Positions 46,772-55,746 of a stretch of 64,000 nucleotides of DNA are shown piece by piece. The stretch spans positions 467,082-531,081 of the forward strand of contig NZ_QEYO01000001.1 of the NCBI RefSeq assembly GCF_023718305.1, read 5' to 3'. The notes under the pieces are model-generated. The model did not search any database, was not told the origin of the DNA, and saw only the letters and a program-made list of their open reading frames with translations. Origin of the DNA: Gramella sp. AN32 (GTDB lineage: Bacteria; Bacteroidota; Bacteroidia; Flavobacteriales; Flavobacteriaceae). The translations under genes and the position numbers were made by a program. Position 1 is the stretch's first letter. Every line of letters starts with the position of its first letter.

Positions 46772-48063
46772 ATCATATTGAAATTTTAATATTAGTCCTA
46801 AGCTTTCTTGTTTTTCTTTCATTACGGGTGCCTATTGCATATGCCATTGGATTAGCTGCACTTCTTACGGTGCTAAGCACCATGTCTGTTTTGCCATCGG
46901 TTACTACCCTGGCGCAGCGTATGGCCACCTCTTTAGACAGTTTCACCCTGCTGGCTATCCCGTTTTTTATACTGGCAGGACAAGTGATGAACCGCGGGGG
47001 GATCGCGGTGCGCCTAATAAATTTTGCCAAAGCCATCGTGGGGCCTTTACCGGGTGGCCTCGCTTTTGTTAATATCATTTCCTGTATGCTCTTTGGGGCT
47101 ATTTCAGGCTCTGCCGTGGCAGCAGCTTCAGCTATAGGAGGATTTATGACCCCTATGATGGAAAAAGACGGATATGACAAATCGTTTAGTGCAGCAGTAA
47201 ATATTACGAGCGCTACCACCGGCTTGATCATTCCGCCAAGTAATGTTTTAATCATTTATTCTTTGGCCAGTGGTGGTGTTTCTATCGCAGCTTTGTTCGT
47301 GGCGGGCTATGTTCCGGGGATTTTAATTGGTCTGTCTTTGATGATGGTAGCTGCCATTTACTCTATCATAAAAAAATACCCTACCGATAAAGCCGTTGGG
47401 ATAAAAGAATTTTTCAAGCGGTTTTTAGATGCCTTACCCAGTCTTTTTTTATTGGTACTGGTAATTGGTGGAATTGTAGCAGGTTATTTTACCGCTACCG
47501 AAGCTTCAGCCATTGCCGTAGTTTACACATTTATACTTGCCGCGGTTTATAGAGAAATCAGCTGGAAAGATGTTTCCCCTATTTTACTGGAGACCATAAA
47601 AACTTCGGCTATTGTACTCTTGTTGATTGCTACTTCTATTGCGATGTCCTGGGTCATGTCATATGAAAATATTCCGCAGGAATTAAGCAGTACCCTTTTG
47701 GGGATTAGCGATAACCCTATCGTAATCCTTTTAATTATAAACCTTATTTTATTATTTGTAGGGGTTTTTATGGACATCACCCCCGCAGTACTTATTTTCA
47801 CGCCCATATTTTTACCTATTGTCACCAATATTGGAATAGATCCTATTCACTTTGGGATTATAATGATTTTAAACTTATGTATAGGCTTATGCACCCCACC
47901 GGTAGGCTCTGTACTCTTTGTAGGTTGTAGCGTGGCCGATTTGAGCATCCAAAAGGTTATAAAACCGCTGATGCCCCTATTTATAATAATGATTGTAGTA
48001 TTATTTTTAATCACTTATATCCCGGAATTAAGCCTTTGGTTGCCGAGACAGTTTGATCTTTAA
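46768..48063 (+). CDS. dctM: TRAP transporter large permease (DctM family)
   Basis: The 431-residue protein is the sodium-coupled transport subunit, with about 12 membrane segments. Family signatures: LRVPIAYAIGLAALLTVLS, LDSFTLLAIPFFILAGQVMNRGG, FGAISGSAVAAASAIGGFMTP, TGLIIPPSNVLIIYSLASGG and LCIGLCTPPVGSVLFVGC. It is the last gene of the uronate operon and is followed by a perfect terminator. Confidence 0.94.
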   Translation: MNHIEILILVLSFLVFLSLRVPIAYAIGLAALLTVLSTMSVLPSVTTLAQRMATSLDSFTLLAIPFFILAGQVMNRGGIAVRLINFAKAIVGPLPGGLAFVNIISCMLFGAISGSAVAAASAIGGFMTPMMEKDGYDKSFSAAVNITSATTGLIIPPSNVLIIYSLASGGVSIAALFVAGYVPGILIGLSLMMVAAIYSIIKKYPTDKAVGIKEFFKRFLDALPSLFLLVLVIGGIVAGYFTATEASAIAVVYTFILAAVYREISWKDVSPILLETIKTSAIVLLLIATSIAMSWVMSYENIPQELSSTLLGISDNPIVILLIINLILLFVGVFMDITPAVLIFTPIFLPIVTNIGIDPIHFGIIMILNLCIGLCTPPVGSVLFVGCSVADLSIQKVIKPLMPLFIIMIVVLFLITYIPELSLWLPRQFDL

Positions 48064-48100
48064 TCATTAGCTCAGAAATAACTTGAAGCCTTAATCAAGC

Positions 48101-48138
48101 AAAACCGCCCAGATTTTAATATCTGGGCGGTTTTTATA
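48101..48138 (+). terminator. Strong intrinsic terminator of the uronate/TRAP operon
   Basis: AAAACCGCCCAGA (48101-48113) pairs perfectly with TCTGGGCGGTTTT (48122-48134), followed by T. It lies between converging operons. Confidence 0.93.
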
Positions 48139-48240
48139 TCCATTTTTCTGTAGAGTTTCTGCTTTTCAAAAGCCGGAAACCTGGTTTATATCCAAAAATA
48201 AATATGCTTATCTCAAATATTTTTGGAAAAATACACCTAT

Positions 48241-49233
48241 TTACGAAACGGAAATACCACAGAAAATATCCATAATTTTGGCAACCTGCAAGCCTTCGTC
48301 CGAGCTGCAAGGATTTGATTCTTTTCCAAGAAAATAACCTATAGTGCGAGCAATCATAGGTTGCTGGACCTGAGGTATATTTTTAAAACGGAATTCTTCT
48401 GTTTTATTCTCCATAATCAGCTTTACCACGTCTCCAAAAAAAGAAAATTCAATCCTGCCCTTGCTACCATAAATGATACAGGATTCTTTCTTATTTTCTT
48501 CAGCAGTATTAAAACACCACACTCCCCGACACTGCACCCCATTCTGAAAAGAAATAATCCCGTTCACTATATCGTCGGCTTTATAGGTATTGTCCTGGCC
48601 AGCCGAAAATCCATGCGCAGTATCATAAGGGCCAAAAAAGTAACACATCAAATCTATTTGGTGGGGTGCCAAATCGTGAAAATATCCCCCTCCAGATATA
48701 GCCGAATCTACCCTCCAGTTTGTTTCAGAATCTGCCACAAGCGCAGATTTTATAGGCTGCAGCACCTGAATGTCTGCAAAACGTACTTCCCCAATTACTT
48801 CACTATTTAAAAGTTGTCTTGCTTTTAAAAAAGCTGGTAAGTGTCGCCTATAATGGGCAAGTGTGAGTTTCGAATTATACTTTTCTACAGCAGCAGTAAT
48901 TTTTTTTGCCTGCTTATAAGAAAGTGCCATTGGCTTTTCCAGATAAACATTTTTACCGGCTTCCAGAGCCCGTATGGTATATTCCAAATGTGTAGATGGC
49001 GGGGTGGCGATATATATCGAATTTATATATTCATTTTTAAGAAGCTCATCTGCATTATTATACCATTTAGGTACCTGATGTCTTGAAGCAAAATCTTGAG
49101 CTTTTTCAGTATTACGCCTCATTACCGCATGTAATTCAGAATGATTCAGCTTTTGAAAAGCCGGACCGCTTTTTACTTCGGCCACATCGCCACAACCAAT
49201 AATTCCCCATACTACCTTCGATGTATGCTGCAT
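48241..49233 (-). CDS. Gfo/Idh/MocA-family NAD(P)-dependent oxidoreductase
   Basis: The 330-residue cytoplasmic protein has an N-terminal Rossmann fold (VVWGIIGCGDVAEVKSGPAF), the family EKPMALS motif with the catalytic Lys, and a C-terminal alpha/beta domain containing GGGYFHDLAPHQIDLM, where the His is the usual proton donor. There is no signal peptide. It lies 5 bases downstream of uxaC in the kdgK-eda-uxaC operon, so a sugar-acid or uronate-related oxidation/reduction is likely, for instance on a minor uronic acid such as iduronate. Family members act on many sugars and inositols; the substrate is not predictable. Confidence 0.85.
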   Translation of the reverse strand: MQHTSKVVWGIIGCGDVAEVKSGPAFQKLNHSELHAVMRRNTEKAQDFASRHQVPKWYNNADELLKNEYINSIYIATPPSTHLEYTIRALEAGKNVYLEKPMALSYKQAKKITAAVEKYNSKLTLAHYRRHLPAFLKARQLLNSEVIGEVRFADIQVLQPIKSALVADSETNWRVDSAISGGGYFHDLAPHQIDLMCYFFGPYDTAHGFSAGQDNTYKADDIVNGIISFQNGVQCRGVWCFNTAEENKKESCIIYGSKGRIEFSFFGDVVKLIMENKTEEFRFKNIPQVQQPMIARTIGYFLGKESNPCSSDEGLQVAKIMDIFCGISVS

Positions 49234-49238
49234 ACTAT

Positions 49239-50639
49239 CTAGAATTTAAAATACTCTTTGGCGTTGGAATAGCAAATATCACTTACAATCTTCCCAAGCC
49301 ATTTTTCATCGGCAGGCAACTCCCCATTGGCCACATCGGTCCCAATAAGGTTACACAAAATCCTTCTAAAATATTCATGTCTTGGAAATGATAAAAAGCT
49401 GCGGGAATCAGTTAACATCCCAACGAAACAACTAAGCACCCCCAAATTAGACAGCGTATTGATCTGCTTCTCCATGCCATCTTTCTGGTCCATATACCAC
49501 CAGGCCGAACCAAACTGCACTTTTCCCTTTTGTGTACCATCGTTGAAATTGCCGGCCATGGTTGCAAAGACTTCATTATCGCCAGGATTATTATTGTAAA
49601 GTATCGTTTTAGGAAGTTGATTCGTACTGTCCAACAAATTTAAAAATCCAGATAAGCCTCTGGCCTGGGAAAAATCCCCGATAGAATCAAATCCTGTATC
49701 TGGCCCCAACCGCGTAAGCAGTCTTTTATTATTATCCCTTATCGCACCCAGATGAAATTGTTGCGTCCAGCCTTTTTCGTGATATTGCTGACCTAAAAAT
49801 ACGAGTATGTTCATTTTAAAGTGCCGGACTTCTTCAGGAAGCAAACTTTTTCCTTCTTTCAATTTTAAAAAGAGAGCGTGAATATCAAAGGCTCCTTCTT
49901 CAAAAACATATAGTTGTTCCAATCCGTGATCTGCTAGTCGGCAACCATGTTTGTGGAAGTAATCAATTCTACTTTCCAGTGCGCTTAGTAGATCATCATA
50001 ATTCTCAATAGAACTATTTGTTACCGAGCCTAATTTTTCAATATAATCCCAATACCCTGCCTTCTCAGCAGCAAAAGCTTTATCTGGTCTAAAAGTGGGC
50101 AATACTTTTAGACCTATCGCTTGCTTTTTAATCTGGCTATGATGTTCCAGCGAATCTGTAGGATCATCTGTGGTACACAAAGATTCTACATTTTGCCCTT
50201 TCAGCAATCCCAGCGTACTATGAGAATCCTGTTGCAGGATATTATTAGCTTCGGCATAAACATGTTCCGCATTTTCTGAAGATAAAAGTTCGTCTATATC
50301 AAAATAACGCAACAACTCCAGGTGCGTCCAGTGGTATAAAGGATTACGCACGGTATAGGGAACCACCCCCGCCCACTTTAAAAATTTCTCTTTATCACTG
50401 GCTTTACCCGTAATGAATTTTTCATCTATCCCCAGAGCACGCATGCCACGCCATTTGTAATGGTCCCCTGCCAGCCAAACCTGGGTAATGTTGTTAAATT
50501 GCGTATCCTCAGCAATATCTTTTGGCGGAAGATGGTTGTGGTAATCGATTATAGGCAGGTCCTTTGCATAATTATGATAGAGCCTTTTTGCAAATTCATT
50601 TTGTAATAAAAAATCCTCCTGGATAAATGTTTTCATCAA
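49239..50639 (-). CDS. uxaC: Glucuronate isomerase
   Basis: Isomerises D-glucuronate to D-fructuronate (and galacturonate to tagaturonate). The 466-residue amidohydrolase-fold enzyme shows LPIIDYHNHLPPKDIAED with the metal-binding HxH, RNPLYHWTHLELLRYF, STLGLLKGQNVESLCTTDDPTDSL, LADHGLEQLYVF, QFHLGAIRDNN and GMLTDSRSFLSFPRHEYFRR, all UxaC signatures, and normal length. It is 7 bases after eda and 5 before the oxidoreductase gene. Its product feeds the mannonate oxidoreductase and UxuA encoded by the facing operon. Confidence 0.96.
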   Translation of the reverse strand: MMKTFIQEDFLLQNEFAKRLYHNYAKDLPIIDYHNHLPPKDIAEDTQFNNITQVWLAGDHYKWRGMRALGIDEKFITGKASDKEKFLKWAGVVPYTVRNPLYHWTHLELLRYFDIDELLSSENAEHVYAEANNILQQDSHSTLGLLKGQNVESLCTTDDPTDSLEHHSQIKKQAIGLKVLPTFRPDKAFAAEKAGYWDYIEKLGSVTNSSIENYDDLLSALESRIDYFHKHGCRLADHGLEQLYVFEEGAFDIHALFLKLKEGKSLLPEEVRHFKMNILVFLGQQYHEKGWTQQFHLGAIRDNNKRLLTRLGPDTGFDSIGDFSQARGLSGFLNLLDSTNQLPKTILYNNNPGDNEVFATMAGNFNDGTQKGKVQFGSAWWYMDQKDGMEKQINTLSNLGVLSCFVGMLTDSRSFLSFPRHEYFRRILCNLIGTDVANGELPADEKWLGKIVSDICYSNAKEYFKF

Positions 50640-50646
50640 ACGTGTT

Positions 50647-51315
50647 TTATTTTCTTATCTTTTTTATGAGTGCAAGAGTTTCCCGCACCTTCTTTTCTAA
50701 GTCTATATAATCCCTTTTTTCCAGAATTTGTTTAGAAATTAACTGGGATCCCATTCCCACGCAGATCACCCCGGCATCAAACCAGGATTTTAAATTGTCT
50801 TCGGCGGTAGTCACACCACCGGTAGGCATGATGGAAGTCCAGGGCTGGGGTCCTTTAATGGCTTTTACGAATTCGGAGCCATAAATAGCCCCTGGGAATA
50901 ATTTAACGATCTCGCAACCCAGTTCTTCTGCTGCATTGATTTCGGTGAGACTACCGCAACCCGGAGACCACAAAATCTTACGCCGATTACAAACTTTCGC
51001 GATATCTTCCCGCAAGCTTGGGGTCACTATAAAATTCGCGCCCATTTGTATATAAAGTGAAGCCGCACCAGCATCGGTAATAGAACCAACGCCCAGTGCC
51101 ATCCCGGGCAGTTCCTTTATGGCATATTTGTTCAATTCTGAAAAAACTTCGTGGGCAAAATCGCCCCTTGCAGTAAATTCTAATAATCTCGCCCCGCCAT
51201 CATAACATGCTTTAAGGATTTTCTTTCCCAGTTCGATATCGGAATGATAAAAAAGTGGGACCAGTCCTGTTTCCTGCATTATCCGGACTACTTCGTTTCG
51301 GGTAAATTGTGACAT
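50647..51315 (-). CDS. eda: KDPG/KHG aldolase
   Basis: Splits 2-keto-3-deoxy-6-phosphogluconate into pyruvate and glyceraldehyde 3-phosphate. The 222-residue class I aldolase has the catalytic Glu46 in LLEFTARGD and the Schiff-base Lys138 in EIVKLFPG, plus the phosphate loop PTGGV and WSPGCGS. It lies 32 bases after kdgK and 7 before uxaC in one operon. Confidence 0.95.
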   Translation of the reverse strand: MSQFTRNEVVRIMQETGLVPLFYHSDIELGKKILKACYDGGARLLEFTARGDFAHEVFSELNKYAIKELPGMALGVGSITDAGAASLYIQMGANFIVTPSLREDIAKVCNRRKILWSPGCGSLTEINAAEELGCEIVKLFPGAIYGSEFVKAIKGPQPWTSIMPTGGVTTAEDNLKSWFDAGVICVGMGSQLISKQILEKRDYIDLEKKVRETLALIKKIRK

Positions 51316-51347
51316 TCTTTTTGATTTAGTATTTTAAAATTAAGTAT

Positions 51348-52370
51348 TTAACGGATAACCTTTCCGGAAGCATCTCCTGCCGCCATTTTTTCTAGTTCGG
51401 TTAAATTAATAAGGTTTATATCCCCGGGGATGGTATGCTTTAAACAACAGGCTGCAACCGCAAGGTTTAAGCTGCGTTGTGTATCTTCCGGAGCGCTTAT
51501 TAGCCCGTAAATCAATCCCCCCATAAAAGCATCTCCGCTGCCTACACGATCTACTACTGGAGCGACGTCCCTAACCTCAGCCGTATGGACTTTTTTCCCA
51601 TCGTAAAGGATCCCGCCAATTCTTTGGTGGGAGGCATTTACCGAATAGCGCAGAGTGGTGGCCATCAGTTTTAAATCAGGATACCTATCAAACAATCGAT
51701 TGTATAATTCGGGTAAAGAATCAGCATTTTGATAATCTGGATTTACTGATTTTTCACCCAGCATAAAAAAAGCTGTATCCAGATCGCCCAGGATCACATG
51801 GCTATATTTCAATAATTCGGGCATGACCTTTTTCGGTTCCTTGCCGTATCTCCAAAGTTTCGAGCGATAATTAAGGTCGGCTGAGATGGTCAGTCCCATT
51901 TTGCTGGCTGTCTTAACCGCTTCCAGACAGGCTTCTGCAGCGCTTTGGGAAACCGCTGGGGTTACTCCACTCCAATGAAACCAGGTAGCTCCTTTAAATA
52001 CCTCTTCCCAATCTACCATTCCCGGCTCAATTTCAGAAAAAGCGCTATATGCCCGATCGTAGATCACACTGCTGCCCCGGGATGCCGCGCCGGTTTCCAA
52101 AAAGTAAAGTCCCAATCGGCTTCCTCCTGAAATTACGTGGTTGCTATCTACGTTGTTTTTTCGCATTTCTGCCAAGCAAATATTCCCAAGTTCATTTTCT
52201 GGCAAGCGGGTTACGAATTCAGTTTTAATGCCATAATTGGCCAGCGAAACGGCAACATTGTATTCCCCACCACCGTAATTAGCAGTAAATTCCCTGGCCT
52301 GGGAAAATCTCAGATTATTCCCGGTAGAAAGACGCAACATGATTTCCCCGAAGGTGATTACTTTATCCAT
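51348..52370 (-). CDS. kdgK: 2-keto-3-deoxygluconate kinase (PfkB family)
   Basis: Phosphorylates KDG to KDPG. The 340-residue ribokinase-fold enzyme has the N-terminal GEIMLRLST strand, NYGGGEYNVAVSLANYG with the substrate-binding Gly-Gly, DLNYRSKLW, and the PfkB C-terminal signature VDRVGSGDAFMGGLIYG with the catalytic base Asp. It is the first gene of kdgK-eda-uxaC-Gfo/Idh. A 12-bp copy of the ACAATCGATTGT palindrome lies inside the coding sequence at 51692-51703. Both KduD and UxuA deliver its substrate. Confidence 0.93.
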   Translation of the reverse strand: MDKVITFGEIMLRLSTGNNLRFSQAREFTANYGGGEYNVAVSLANYGIKTEFVTRLPENELGNICLAEMRKNNVDSNHVISGGSRLGLYFLETGAASRGSSVIYDRAYSAFSEIEPGMVDWEEVFKGATWFHWSGVTPAVSQSAAEACLEAVKTASKMGLTISADLNYRSKLWRYGKEPKKVMPELLKYSHVILGDLDTAFFMLGEKSVNPDYQNADSLPELYNRLFDRYPDLKLMATTLRYSVNASHQRIGGILYDGKKVHTAEVRDVAPVVDRVGSGDAFMGGLIYGLISAPEDTQRSLNLAVAACCLKHTIPGDINLINLTELEKMAAGDASGKVIR

Positions 52371-52569
52371 AAAATATTTTCAATTTCTTCATTTAATATT
52401 AAAATTTATTCTAAAATATAATCCGCCTTAAAAAGGATATCAATTACATATTACAAAGTTCGAATTAAAATCCATTTAATTATTTTAGGGCAGCGTATAA
52501 TTTTTCATTTTCAAACTTGCCGGGGATTTTACCAAAATAAAATTTAGATACTTTCATAAATACGTAATT

Positions 52570-54141
52570 TTATTTTTTTCGTAGTTCTTTCTTATACTTC
52601 CCGGGAAATTTAGATATAGGTTTAACTTCAATATTCCTGTAAAAAGCTTCGGCAGCTTCACTCTGTATCTGGATATGCCCCTTTGTTAAAGGCACAAGTT
52701 TTCCATCCTTGTTTTTATATCTGGAATTGTAAAGCGCCATGACCACTTTGCCATTAACAATGTGCAAACTGGTATCCCCATAACAAATAAGCTCTAAGGT
52801 ATTCCATTTCCCATGCGGATTTTCATTATCAAAACCCTTATTGGCATGGTTCATAAACTCTTTTGTATTTGCCGAAAATCGATTCAATGGTGCTCCTTTT
52901 TTATAATCAAATTCTTTATTCCCTTCAGGTTTTATTGAAGGGATATCCATTTCGGTATTCCCCAGGGCATAATAATCGCCCATGTCCCCTTCCTGAACCT
53001 GAAATTCCTGGGATTGCATCCACACATTCCAAAAAGTCCTAAATGGTCCGGTAGCATGGTAAAGGATACCATTGTCGCGTTTTCTTTGCAAACGTGGCTC
53101 CCATTTCTTTTCACCCCACTTAAATTCAAGTTTTAAATGGTAATTTTCATATTCTTTTTTAGAAGTAATCGCAGCATAGATTTCCCCCGAAATATGGAGT
53201 AAGGGCTCCCCGTCTTGCATCTCTATGAGAAATACATTTTTAGGATCTTTGTTCAACCCCAATGCTTTGCCATTTTTACCATCGCTCTGGGGATCTACCT
53301 TATCCAGTCCTTTTACGCTAGCATGGGGCACTCCCATAAAAATATCCCAATTATCATGAAGGTCTTCATTTAACAGGGAAGTCCATTTTTTATTTTTATT
53401 CCCTTCAATTTCAGCAATCCCAGCTGCCCAGCGTATCCCGCCCTGTACATGATCGTAAAAGCGGGGGTCGGCATAACTTTCATCGGTATGGCCCAGGCCG
53501 GTATAAAAAATCTTGCCGCCATCATAATGGTGGTACCAACTTATAGGATGCTCCATGTTCATTCTCTTGCCTTCATAACTACGTTCATCCAAAGTAGCCA
53601 GGACATTCACATGTTTTCCTACAGGCTCCCGAAAATTATACCATTCATCTTTGAAAAATTCGGTATCATCCCAACTGGAAGCAGCGGGATGACCTGTTTC
53701 TTTTGAAATCATGAGTTTAGCTTCCTGCACTTTGGGATGGTCCTTAAAAGCAGCCCCAACCATTTCATTGTACCAGGGCCAGTCCAACTCGGTATCTGAA
53801 GCGGAATGGATCCCTACAAAGCCTTTACCTACCGCCAGGAACTTCTTTAATCCTTCCTCTTGTTGTTCATTAAGGATATCGCCGGTGGTATTTAGAAAAA
53901 TCAGTACATCATAGCCCTTTAAGCCATTATTGCTGAAAATATTGGAATCTTCAGAAAAATCGATCTTCCAGTTATTTTCCTGGGCCATCTGCTTTAAAAA
54001 CGCCTTTCCGGCGGGGATGGATTTATGCCTGAAGCCACTTGTTTTTGAGAAAGCAAGGAGCTTTAAATCCTGATTTTGAGCGTATAAGCCTATATTCATT
54101 AGGAATGTAACTATACCAATAAAAATGTACTTAAATTTCAT
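52570..54141 (-). CDS. Secreted ThuA domain plus DUF1080 (3-keto-disaccharide hydrolase) protein
   Basis: The 523-residue protein has a signal peptide (cleavage after LYAQ, near residue 22), then a ThuA domain (about 25-240; LLAFSKTSGFRHKSIPAGKAFL, FVGIHSASDTE, HPISWYHHYDGGKIFYTGLGH), a class I glutamine-amidotransferase-like fold. The second half (about 250-515; LLNEDLHDNWDIFMG, GEIYAAITSKKEYENYHLKLEFKWG, GILYHATGP, NTLELICYGD, HIQIQSEAAEAFYRNIEV) is a DUF1080 concanavalin-like domain. DUF1080 members are now linked to hydrolysis of 3-keto-glycosides made by Gfo/Idh oxidoreductases. The next gene upstream encodes a Tat-exported Gfo/Idh enzyme, so an extracytoplasmic oxidise-then-cleave module is inferred. 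Confidence 0.82.
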   Translation of the reverse strand: MKFKYIFIGIVTFLMNIGLYAQNQDLKLLAFSKTSGFRHKSIPAGKAFLKQMAQENNWKIDFSEDSNIFSNNGLKGYDVLIFLNTTGDILNEQQEEGLKKFLAVGKGFVGIHSASDTELDWPWYNEMVGAAFKDHPKVQEAKLMISKETGHPAASSWDDTEFFKDEWYNFREPVGKHVNVLATLDERSYEGKRMNMEHPISWYHHYDGGKIFYTGLGHTDESYADPRFYDHVQGGIRWAAGIAEIEGNKNKKWTSLLNEDLHDNWDIFMGVPHASVKGLDKVDPQSDGKNGKALGLNKDPKNVFLIEMQDGEPLLHISGEIYAAITSKKEYENYHLKLEFKWGEKKWEPRLQRKRDNGILYHATGPFRTFWNVWMQSQEFQVQEGDMGDYYALGNTEMDIPSIKPEGNKEFDYKKGAPLNRFSANTKEFMNHANKGFDNENPHGKWNTLELICYGDTSLHIVNGKVVMALYNSRYKNKDGKLVPLTKGHIQIQSEAAEAFYRNIEVKPISKFPGKYKKELRKK

Positions 54142-54280
54142 TTATTGCTGATTATATACTAATGAATAAAAATCTATTAAAATTCTTAGGTTAATTTTTC
54201 TTTTCTCTGCCTAGATTCCCTATTTGCAACAGCCTTGTTTGGAAGCCATTTCCAGTTATTTTAGACATACATAAAAAAAT

Positions 54281-55582
54281 TTATTCAAAATCACGATTAT
54301 GCCTTTTTCGCATTTTATTGGCCTGGCGGTCTCCTTTAAACCGCTCTTTTTTAAGGTTCCAGTTTAAAGGCCTATTTAGGTCGTAGGCGATATTGGCAAC
54401 ATTGCAAATCGTAGCCGTTCGATGCCCTATTTCTGCCGGGGCAATAGTTTGTCCGCGGGTTTTAATTGCCGATAACCAGTCCTGATAATGATTGTTTTGG
54501 CCTTTGAATTCAGTATCAATAGTGCTGCCCATCAAGTTTTTGGGAGTGGTTTCCAAAAAGCTCCGGCTTACATCAAGACTACCTTCAGTTCCTATAAAAC
54601 GTACGGCCCAGCCCCTGCCAAAGTCTTCATGCACCATTTCTACGCCATTTTCATAAAACATTTTTAAGCCCCGAACCGCTGTAGGGTTTGAAGGTGGGAT
54701 GTAGGTAACCGGCCCTGTATGGTCCATTCCCAGTGCCCACTGGGCGATATCGAACATATGAGCACCCCAGTCGGATAAGATGCCACCCCCTGTTTCTTCA
54801 AAATTTCGCCAGTCTGGATAGGTTTTGACTATGGCTGGGGCAATTTTATCGTTATATCCCAAAAGCGGTGCAGGGCCGCACCACAGGTTCCAGTCTATAC
54901 CTTCTGGCAATGGTTCTGGGGGAAGATTATATTTTATTGCAGGGTCGCCCACATTTACCAGTACTTTTTTAATATTGCCCAAAGCACCAGAACTAACCAG
55001 TTCTTTCGCTTTTATAAACCGATCCCAGGAACGTTGCATACTTCCTGTTTGAAAAACCCTTTCTGTTTTTTCAGCGGTATCTACAATTTGTCTTCCTTCT
55101 TTAATCGTATTGGTAAGGGGCTTTTCGCAAAACACATCTTTACCTGCCTTCATAGCGTCTATACATTGCAGGGCATGCCAATGATCTGGAGTCGCTACCA
55201 CCACTGCATCAATATCTTTACGTTCGAGCATTTCCTGATAATTCAGATAGGTCCTTACACCTTTATATGCTGCTGTGTTCCTATGCTGGGCGTACATAGC
55301 TTCTACATTAGTCTTAAAAAAAGTACGTTTAGTATCCCATACTTCACTTCCCGCCACTATTTGTGCGTTTGTATTAGTTAAAAACTTACTGGCCAAAATA
55401 TTCCCCTGTTTCCCCAGGCCTATATAACCAAGGTTAATTTTATCGCTTGGAGCGGTAAAGCCGCGTCCCAGGACGAATCGAGGCACAATACTAATGGCCC
55501 CGAAAACCATTGACGTGTTTCGAACAAATTTTCTACGCGAAATTTTGTTGGCTTCCCCATCCTGTGTGCTATTGTTTTTCAT
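54281..55582 (-). CDS. Tat-exported Gfo/Idh/MocA-family oxidoreductase
   Basis: The 433-residue protein begins with a twin-arginine signal (SRRKFV, Arg16-Arg17, then a hydrophobic stretch to VPRFVLG), so it is folded with its nucleotide cofactor before export. The Rossmann motif is NLGYIGLGKQGNILASKFL, followed by VVVATPDHWHALQ, FCEKPLTNT with the catalytic Lys, and GGGILSDWGAHMFDIAQWAL. Exported members can keep NAD(H) tightly bound and oxidise the C3 hydroxyl of sugars. It is 139 bases upstream of the ThuA-DUF1080 gene on the same strand and is its likely partner. The substrate is unknown. Confidence 0.87.
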   Translation of the reverse strand: MKNNSTQDGEANKISRRKFVRNTSMVFGAISIVPRFVLGRGFTAPSDKINLGYIGLGKQGNILASKFLTNTNAQIVAGSEVWDTKRTFFKTNVEAMYAQHRNTAAYKGVRTYLNYQEMLERKDIDAVVVATPDHWHALQCIDAMKAGKDVFCEKPLTNTIKEGRQIVDTAEKTERVFQTGSMQRSWDRFIKAKELVSSGALGNIKKVLVNVGDPAIKYNLPPEPLPEGIDWNLWCGPAPLLGYNDKIAPAIVKTYPDWRNFEETGGGILSDWGAHMFDIAQWALGMDHTGPVTYIPPSNPTAVRGLKMFYENGVEMVHEDFGRGWAVRFIGTEGSLDVSRSFLETTPKNLMGSTIDTEFKGQNNHYQDWLSAIKTRGQTIAPAEIGHRTATICNVANIAYDLNRPLNWNLKKERFKGDRQANKMRKRHNRDFE

Positions 55583-55611
55583 AGTTCGTTGGTTAATCTT
55601 TTATACATAAA

Positions 55612-55719
55612 TTATTTATCAAAATCTACATTTTTATATTCCCCGCTGTCCGGTACAAATTGATATTCATTCATCTGGCCTAATGTCACAACATTAAGCT
55701 GCTTTACACCAAATACCAT
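55612..55719 (-). pseudogene. Short open frame, probably a gene remnant
   Basis: A 35-codon frame starts at ATG 55719 (begins MVFGVKQLNVVTLGQMNEYQ; ends VDFDK). The same frame is open seven codons further upstream, where it hits TGA. It reads like the end of a longer protein with good local codon use, but no family is recognised. It lies between the DUF6807 and Gfo/Idh genes on their strand. Confidence 0.35.
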
Positions 55720-55746
55720 GACAGCGCCGTTATTTCCGTTTCATCC

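Noticed and set aside
50528..50540. AATCGATT core inside uxaC and ACAATCGAT inside the second adhesin gene (about 7394) as further regulon operators
   Set aside because: They match only part of the palindrome and lie in coding sequence, so they are consistent with chance.
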